Part shown: positions 7,336-11,779 of the stretch, piece after piece
How positions within the stretch are numbered: position 1 is the first letter of the stretch
Layout of the letters: every line of letters begins with the position of its first letter
Assembly: GCA_011372845.1 (NCBI GenBank)
Contig: DSAI01000005.1
Location: 1-11,779, forward strand
DNA from: Actinomycetota bacterium
GTDB taxonomy: Bacteria; Actinomycetota; Coriobacteriia; Anaerosomatales; Anaerosomataceae
DNA: 11,779 nt
Reading direction: 5' to 3'
Notes under the pieces: model-generated
Seen by the model: the letters and a program-made list of their open reading frames with translations, nothing else
What the model was told of the DNA's origin: nothing
Databases searched by the model: none
Translations under genes and position numbers: made by a program

Positions 7336-8038
7336 TGCCCGCCGGGGCGTGGTGGTCCTGCCTGTCTACAACGAGGTCGAGACCGTCTCCGGGGTCGTGG
7401 ACGCCGTCAGGAAGGTCTTCCCCGGTGAGGTGATCGTGGTCGACGACGGTTCGACCGATGGAACGTCGTCGTTGCTCGCCGGGCGGAGCGACATCCGCGT
7501 GATCACGCATGAAACGAACCTCGGCTATGGCAGATCGCTCATCGACGGCTTCGACGCGGCGCTGAAGGTCGGCGCCGGCGCCGTGGTGACCATGGACTGC
7601 GACGGCCAACACGAGCCCGCACACATCCCGGAGTTCCTTGCGGCGCTCGATGAGTGCGCCATCGCCTCGGGAAGCCGCTATCTCCCGGGCAGCCGGAGAG
7701 TGGGCACCGCGCCTCCGGAGCGGCAGGACGTGAATCGCCGCGTGACCGCGGTGATCAACGAGGTCACCGGATGGTCGATCACCGACGCCTTCTGCGGCTT
7801 CAAGTCGTACCGCGCTGAAGCGCTCTCGCAGCTCAGTCTGACGGAGCCCGGCTACGCGATGCCGCTCGAGCTATGGGCGCAGGCGTACCGGGCAGGCCTA
7901 TGCGTGGTGGAGCGTCCGGTGGAGCGCATATACTTCGATGGTGACCGCTCGTTCGGACAGGACCTTGACGATTCGGACCGGCGGTTCCGCTACTACCTCC
8001 GCGTGTGGGCAGAGGCGCTTGGGAGGGACGATGGCTGA
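7328..8038 (+). CDS. Family 2 glycosyltransferase (DPM synthase-like, soluble)
   Basis: This 236-residue protein has a GT-A fold of family GT2: VVVLPVYNE (8-16), DDGSTDGT (39-46) for the nucleotide sugar, NLGYGRSL, the metal-binding DCD with GQH (90-95), GSRYL, and a DAFCGFKSYR acceptor segment. It looks like the catalytic domain of dolichyl/polyprenyl-phosphate mannosyltransferases but lacks any membrane segment. Donor and acceptor cannot be read from sequence. Starts at TTG 7322 or GTG 7328 are possible; GTG is preferred because GAGGCGG lies nine bases upstream. It overlaps the OsmC-like gene by eight bases and the deacetylase by eight bases, which places its job in the same pathway as the deacetylase. 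An acceptor other than a lipid is therefore worth considering. Confidence 0.9.
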   Translation: MTDARRGVVVLPVYNEVETVSGVVDAVRKVFPGEVIVVDDGSTDGTSSLLAGRSDIRVITHETNLGYGRSLIDGFDAALKVGAGAVVTMDCDGQHEPAHIPEFLAALDECAIASGSRYLPGSRRVGTAPPERQDVNRRVTAVINEVTGWSITDAFCGFKSYRAEALSQLSLTEPGYAMPLELWAQAYRAGLCVVERPVERIYFDGDRSFGQDLDDSDRRFRYYLRVWAEALGRDDG

Positions 8039-8711
8039 CATCGTATGCGTGGGTGCGCATCCCGATGACGTGGAGATCGGGATGGGTGGGGTAGCGGCGA
8101 CCATGGCGCGGCAGGGCGCGTCCGTGCTCATCGTGGACCTCACCGACAAAGAGCCGACGCCCTTTGGCACACACGAGCGCAGGATGGTCGAGGCCACCGC
8201 CGCGGCCTCGACTCTCGGATGCCGTCGCGTCACCCTCGGACTGGCGAACCGCCGTCTGGCCGACGGTCCGGAAGCGCGCCAGGCGCTTGCCGAGGTGTTG
8301 CGCGCCGAGCGTCCCGGTATCGTCTTCGCGCCGTACCCGGAAGACGCGCATCCCGACCACGAGGCTGCCGCCCGGATCGCGGAGGCCGCACGGTTCTACG
8401 CGAAGCTCACCAAGAGCGACATGGCCGGCGAGCCGCACTACCCGGCCCGCCTCTACCGCTACATGGCCGTGCATCTCAGGCTCGTGCGCGAGCCGTCGTT
8501 CCTTGTGGATGTCTCGGACGTGCTCCCGCTGAAACTCGAAGCCCTACGGCCGTACGAGTCGCGGTTCTCCGATAACCCGGCGAACGCCTCGCTGATCGAA
8601 CACGTCGAGCGCACCGCGCGTCATTGGGGCGACATCGCACGGGTTTTCGCAGCCGAACCGTTCTTCTGCGCCGAGCCGCCGGTGGTGGCTTCGGTATCGG
8701 ACCTGGTGTGA
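8031..8711 (+). CDS. PIG-L/BshB1-type N-acetyl-sugar deacetylase
   Basis: This 226-residue LmbE/PIG-L zinc deacetylase removes the acetyl group from an N-acetylglucosamine-type sugar. AHPDD (9-13) supplies Zn ligands H10 and D13 and catalytic D12; HPDH (107-110) supplies H110. The order VCVGAHPDD, GG near 20, the LTD-P-T-GT segment, RR-L-G, PYPEDAHPDH and the Y-S-F-N end is most like BshB1, the bacillithiol deacetylase acting on GlcNAc-malate; mycothiol MshB and free-sugar deacetylases are the main alternatives. Length is close to BshB1. GGGAGG lies just before ATG 8031; the longer frame back to 7938 is inside the glycosyltransferase and does not match the fold. Its stop is four bases before the next ATG, so all three genes are one operon. 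Confidence 0.9.
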   Translation: MADIVCVGAHPDDVEIGMGGVAATMARQGASVLIVDLTDKEPTPFGTHERRMVEATAAASTLGCRRVTLGLANRRLADGPEARQALAEVLRAERPGIVFAPYPEDAHPDHEAAARIAEAARFYAKLTKSDMAGEPHYPARLYRYMAVHLRLVREPSFLVDVSDVLPLKLEALRPYESRFSDNPANASLIEHVERTARHWGDIARVFAAEPFFCAEPPVVASVSDLV

Positions 8712-8715
8712 AGCG

Positions 8716-10296
8716 ATGAGCGTACATGGCAGGATCGCACCCCCTGAGGGGCATGGCGAGGTCCTGTGCGACCCTCCGTACGCCGACTGGGCGGGGTTGG
8801 TCCTGGCGAATCGCGTATCCGTCCAGGACTGGCCGGATACGTTGCGTTCGCTGCGGGCGGAGGCTTGCGCCGATGTGCTTGAGGCGGCGGACGCGTACTC
8901 GCGTGCACGTGGTATCGCCGACCTGGTGGACAAGGATGCCGCCCGGCCCATCGTGATGACCGGCCACCAGCCGGAGCTCTACCATCCCGGCGTGTGGGTG
9001 AAGGACTTCCTGCTCGATCTTCTGGCATCCGAAGTGGATGCCGCGGCCATCGACCTGGTGGTGGACACCGACAAGGCATCGGCGTTGTCGCTCGGCATCC
9101 CGCGCCTGGGTCCGCCGGTGGACGTGCAGACCGCGACGCTGGCGCCCGAAGCGGTGGGTTCGTTCTGTCAGGCGTCCGTTCCCGACGAAGCCGCACGCGC
9201 TGCGTTCCGCGTCGAAGGCGTACGGGCGCTCTCGGAGCTGCCCGCCCCTGCGCTGGCGCACCACTTCGAGTCCTTCTGCGACGCGATCGATGAGGCCGCC
9301 GCCGTGGCGGATGACCGGGCCGACCTCATGACGATCGCACGCCGCGTCTTCGAGAGCGCTGCGGGGAGCGCGTATCTCGAGCTTCCCGTGTCACACATGG
9401 CGCGCATGCCCTCGTTCGGCCGTTTCGCGGAGAGTATCGTGGCCGAGGCGGAGCGTTTCCGCTCGTCGATGAACGCTGCGCTCGGCGGCTATAGGGAGAG
9501 GACCGCCACCCGCTCCGCCGCACAACCGTTCCCGGACCTGGAGGCGGAGGGCGATCTGGTGGAGCTGCCGTTCTGGCTGCTGCGTGACGGTCGACGGGAG
9601 CGGGTGTGGGCCCACGCCGCCGGAGGGCTGCACGCCGGCGAAGGCGAGGACCGCCAGCCGGTGTGGATGCCCGGTGACACGGGAGCGGTCGAGGGACTGT
9701 CCGCGCACAGGTGGGTGCTTGCCCCCAAAGCGCTCACGCTCACGCTCTTCGCCCGGCTGTTCGCCTCGGATCTTTTCATCCACGGTACCGGGGGCGGACG
9801 GTACGACCGTGTGACTGACGCGGTGATCAGGACATACTACGGGGTGGAGCCTCCGCGGTACGTGGTGGCATCCATGACCCTGCTGTTGCCGCTCGGCGCG
9901 CACGTGGCCACCGCAGAGGAGGTCTCAGCGCTCACCCGGGCCCTGCACCGGCTCGAGCACAACCCGGATGCGATGCTTGACGAGGTGGAGTTCGACGACG
10001 ATGACGAGTATCTGGCGGCGCGTGCCCTGGCGGAGGAGAAGACGGCGCTCGTTGAGGCGATTGGCCAGCCCGACGCCGACCGCAAGCGGATCGGCACACG
10101 CATCCGTGAGGTGAACGCCTCGCTTGCAGAGCTGCTCGAGCCTGTGGCTGCGGACCTGCGCCTACGGCTCGACCGGGCACGTTCTGCGCACGATGCGGCT
10201 GAGGTGCTCATGGATCGCACCTACGCTTACTGCCTTTGGGACCCACGGGAAGTGATGGACAAGGTGCGCTGGCCTCGACACCCCGCACGGGGTTAG
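8716..10296 (+). CDS. Large hypothetical protein, distantly BshC-like
   Basis: I do not recognise this 526-residue family with certainty. Several features echo BshC, the enzyme thought to add cysteine to glucosaminyl-malate: similar length; a TGHQPELYHPGVWVK segment (82-96) resembling BshC's TGQQ-P-L-GP-Y-K; VVDTDK (115-120) where BshC has its E-D-H-D strand; APKALTL (336-342) followed by HGTGGGRYD (356-364) resembling BshC's PRAVLRP and GGPGEIAYW; and a charged, probably coiled-coil C-terminal third (about 400-500) with a DDDDE run. These are read by eye and may reflect remote homology only. There is no signal peptide or membrane segment. It follows the BshB-like gene by four bases with a weak binding site, which favours coupled translation and a shared pathway. 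An amino-acid ligase acting on the deacetylated sugar amine is the leading guess; a glycan-processing role is the alternative. Confidence 0.75.
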   Translation: MSVHGRIAPPEGHGEVLCDPPYADWAGLVLANRVSVQDWPDTLRSLRAEACADVLEAADAYSRARGIADLVDKDAARPIVMTGHQPELYHPGVWVKDFLLDLLASEVDAAAIDLVVDTDKASALSLGIPRLGPPVDVQTATLAPEAVGSFCQASVPDEAARAAFRVEGVRALSELPAPALAHHFESFCDAIDEAAAVADDRADLMTIARRVFESAAGSAYLELPVSHMARMPSFGRFAESIVAEAERFRSSMNAALGGYRERTATRSAAQPFPDLEAEGDLVELPFWLLRDGRRERVWAHAAGGLHAGEGEDRQPVWMPGDTGAVEGLSAHRWVLAPKALTLTLFARLFASDLFIHGTGGGRYDRVTDAVIRTYYGVEPPRYVVASMTLLLPLGAHVATAEEVSALTRALHRLEHNPDAMLDEVEFDDDDEYLAARALAEEKTALVEAIGQPDADRKRIGTRIREVNASLAELLEPVAADLRLRLDRARSAHDAAEVLMDRTYAYCLWDPREVMDKVRWPRHPARG

Positions 10297-10354
10297 AATG
10301 CACATCACCTGCCGATGAGGACCGGCACAACCGCTGAAGGAAAGGACCGTGACC

Positions 10355-10531
10355 ATGGGTAAGCCTGTCGTCGATCCGGATCTGTGCACCGCGTGTGGCA
10401 TCTGCGTGGATGAATGCCCCACCAGCGCCCTCGACCTCGGGGACATCGCCGTCCTGGCTCGTCCCGACGACTGTACCGAGTGCGGCACCTGCGCCGACGT
10501 GTGCCCTAACGAGGCCATCACGCTGCAGTAG
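10355..10531 (+). CDS. 2[4Fe-4S] ferredoxin
   Basis: This 58-residue cytosolic electron carrier has two classical cluster motifs, C11-x2-C14-x2-C17-x3-C21-P and C40-x2-C43-x2-C46-x3-C50-P, typical of clostridial-type ferredoxins. It should hold two low-potential [4Fe-4S] clusters and serve anaerobic redox enzymes. The frame also has a GTG at 10349, but GAAGGAAAGGA leaves only two bases before it and eight before ATG 10355, so the ATG is chosen. It lies 58 bases after the BshC-like gene and could be read with it or from its own promoter; no clear promoter is visible. A large hairpin follows it. Confidence 0.95.
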   Translation: MGKPVVDPDLCTACGICVDECPTSALDLGDIAVLARPDDCTECGTCADVCPNEAITLQ

Positions 10532-10555
10532 CGCCCTACTCCAGAACGTTCGCAC

Positions 10556-10595
10556 CGCCGATCGACGCCGGGCCCGCTGTGGCCCGGCATCGGCG
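10556..10595. terminator. Large bulged hairpin between convergent genes, likely bidirectional terminator
   Basis: CGCCGAT (10556-10562) pairs with ATCGGCG (10589-10595), and GCCGGGCC (10567-10574) with GGCCCGGC (10581-10588), giving fifteen perfect pairs around a six-base loop with a four-base bulge on the left arm. It sits exactly between the stops of the ferredoxin and the convergent PlsY-like gene, ending two bases before the latter. No T-run is present on either side, as is common in high-GC genomes. Confidence 0.7.
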
Positions 10596-10597
10596 CC

Positions 10598-11320
10598 TCA
10601 GCCCCTCGGTCCACCGCGGTCGTGGATGTAGAACCGCGGCTCCTGACCTTTGAGCAGCCCCACGAACCGCCGGTGGTGTGCCGCGTAGACAAGGGCGCCC
10701 ATGAGCACTGCGAACGGCAGGTCCGGAGAGCGGAGCACGAGTGCCGCGACAGGAAGGGTCACCGCGGCAACGACCTGGCCGGCCATCATGTAGCGTGTGA
10801 GGGCTATGATGGCGAGGCCGATGACGACGACGGCGACGAAGTAGCGCAGGTCGTAGGCGAGCAGTGCGCCCGCCCCGGTGGCGAGGCCTTTCCCGGAGCG
10901 GGCGAACCGCTTCTTGAGCAGCGCCATGAACGCCGAGTAGTTGTGGCCGACCACCGCGCCCGCGACTGCCGCCATCGGCACGAGCCCGACACCGGCGTCA
11001 CTGGTGAGCATCGCAACGCCGACCGGGGTGAGGATGTCTCCTCCGGTAAGGATCTTGGCTGCGGCCACCGGGGTCACTCCCTTGAGGACGTCGGCGAGCA
11101 TGGCGGCCACGAACCACCCCCAGGACCCCGTGGTGCGCCGCACGTTCATCGCCCCGACGTTGCCCGTGCCATGTGTCGTGATGTCCTCGCCGGTGACCGC
11201 GCGGACGATGATGTAGGCGAACGGGATCGAGCCCAGGACGTAGGAGATCGCGAACCAGGCGACGGCGAGCGGGAGGATCGAGGTCCACGCGGATGCCGAG
11301 GTGAGCGCGTCGATGTTCAT
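10598..11320 (-). CDS. PlsY-like glycerol-3-phosphate acyltransferase
   Basis: PlsY transfers an acyl group from acyl-phosphate to glycerol-3-phosphate, the first step of phospholipid synthesis, in the inner membrane. This 240-residue protein has the family motifs: GSIPFAY (30-36), GTGNVGAMNVRR (51-62), DVLKG (77-81), GHNY (125-128) and GKGLATG (143-149), spread among hydrophobic membrane segments. It is longer than the usual 200 or so residues, with extra N-terminal and C-terminal residues and about six extra residues (KKRFAR) before GKG, so it may be a paralogue rather than the housekeeping copy. ATG 11320 is chosen because it overlaps the upstream kinase stop as ATGA; the frame's upstream ATG at 11341 lies inside that gene. 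Translational coupling suggests both act on lipid head-group or backbone intermediates. Confidence 0.88.
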   Translation of the reverse strand: MNIDALTSASAWTSILPLAVAWFAISYVLGSIPFAYIIVRAVTGEDITTHGTGNVGAMNVRRTTGSWGWFVAAMLADVLKGVTPVAAAKILTGGDILTPVGVAMLTSDAGVGLVPMAAVAGAVVGHNYSAFMALLKKRFARSGKGLATGAGALLAYDLRYFVAVVVIGLAIIALTRYMMAGQVVAAVTLPVAALVLRSPDLPFAVLMGALVYAAHHRRFVGLLKGQEPRFYIHDRGGPRG

Positions 11321-11779
11321 CGCTCGGCCGGCACGATGCACTCGACGGCTTCGGGCAGTATGGAGATCTCGAATCGGCGGTCCACCAGCACCTCGCCGTC
11401 GATCTGGGCGGGCATGGGTTCATGGGATTCGATGAGCACCGAGCGCCGCCGGGACATGTGCACGACCTTCATCCCCGTGTGCTTGCCGATGATCACGAAC
11501 GGCAGGCGCAGCAACGCCTGCGGCAGCGAGAGGGGGTCGATCGTGCAGACCTCGAGCAGGCCGTCATCGGGTACCGCATCGGGGGTGATCTTGAAGCCGC
11601 CCCCGTATGTGGCGCCGATAGTCGTCGCCACGATGAGGAGATCGGCCTCCTCGGTCTCGCTGCCGTCCCAGGTGATGCGAACGTGGTGGGGGTAGAGTTC
11701 GTTCATCAGCACGTGGATAAGAGCGGTGAAGTACAGCCAGAGGCCCGAGCGCTTCGTGGTGGCCTTGTACTCGACCGCC
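11317..11779 (-). CDS. YegS/DagK-family lipid kinase, C-terminal part, runs off right edge
   Basis: The frame is open to the window end, so only the last 153 residues are present. They match the C-terminal beta-domain of diacylglycerol/lipid kinases: a basic KATTKRSGLWLY helix, VATTIGATYGGGFKITP, then PDDGLLEV, a hydrophobic helix (LPFVIIGKHTG), and the final strands with AQIDGEVL, where these enzymes have a D-G-E motif. The ATP-binding catalytic domain with its GGDGT motif lies outside the window, so activity cannot be judged. The likely substrate is diacylglycerol or a related lipid, made into a phosphatidate-type product. It is the upstream partner of the PlsY-like gene, joined by a four-base overlap, which supports a shared role in lipid metabolism. 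Confidence 0.88.
   Translation of the reverse strand, partial: AVEYKATTKRSGLWLYFTALIHVLMNELYPHHVRITWDGSETEEADLLIVATTIGATYGGGFKITPDAVPDDGLLEVCTIDPLSLPQALLRLPFVIIGKHTGMKVVHMSRRRSVLIESHEPMPAQIDGEVLVDRRFEISILPEAVECIVPAER

Noticed and set aside
10281..10299. CCCC-GCAC-GGGG stem followed by TTAGAAT near the BshC-like stop, as a terminator or as a ferredoxin promoter
   Set aside because: The stem is only four pairs, and the TCGACA/TAGAAT pair is spaced 13 bases, too short for a normal promoter.
10622..11695. 357-codon plus-strand frame opposite the PlsY-like and lipid kinase genes
   Set aside because: The translation is dominated by Arg, Asp, Gly and His without hydrophobic core patterns, while the minus strand has clear PlsY and lipid-kinase motifs.

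Overview
The window is high-GC DNA with GTG/ATG starts, strong AGGAGG-type ribosome binding sites and tightly packed genes. It encodes a Tat-exported uptake-type [NiFe] hydrogenase with an apparently anaerobe-type cluster set, a twitching ATPase, a two-cluster ferredoxin and no oxygen-respiration genes. This fits a high-GC anaerobic or facultative bacterium. My best guess is a deep actinobacterial lineage such as Coriobacteriia, but that is inference from gene content and style; no rRNA or other marker is present.

Layout. (1) 1-1027, minus: [NiFe] hydrogenase small subunit, running off the left edge. (2) 1028-1538: about 500 bases without a convincing gene, rich in perfect hairpins, containing the presumed hydrogenase leader. 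(3) 1539-1799, plus: small DUF2249 protein, convergent with a minus-strand HAD phosphatase (1807-2502). (4) 2671-3369, plus: Crp/Fnr-type regulator without FNR-type cysteines, followed by a small cytochrome b5-like protein (3459-3686). The stop codon of the latter shares a CTAG with the stop of a minus-strand RlmD/TrmA-type RNA uracil methyltransferase (3683-4987). (5) 5112-6824, plus: PilT-type ATPase fused to a degenerate response-regulator receiver domain. (6) 6895-10296, plus: compact run of OsmC-like protein, family 2 glycosyltransferase, PIG-L/BshB-type deacetylase and a large protein distantly resembling the bacillithiol cysteine ligase BshC, with junctions that overlap or nearly touch. 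(7) 10355-10531: 2[4Fe-4S] ferredoxin, ending at a large hairpin that separates it from a convergent minus-strand pair, PlsY-like acyltransferase (10598-11320) and the C-terminal part of a YegS/DagK lipid kinase (11317 to right edge), joined by an ATGA overlap.

How the parts relate. The left third is redox-flavoured (hydrogenase, DUF2249, Crp/Fnr regulator, b5-like haem protein), but only proximity links these genes. The 6895-10296 run is the most interesting part: glycosyltransferase, N-acetyl-sugar deacetylase and BshC-like protein mirror the logic of bacillithiol synthesis (glycosylate, deacetylate, add cysteine), yet the first enzyme is a GT2 rather than a BshA-type GT4 and the last is only a remote relative. 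It may make an undescribed low-molecular-weight thiol or another amino-acyl sugar. The right edge is a phospholipid operon.
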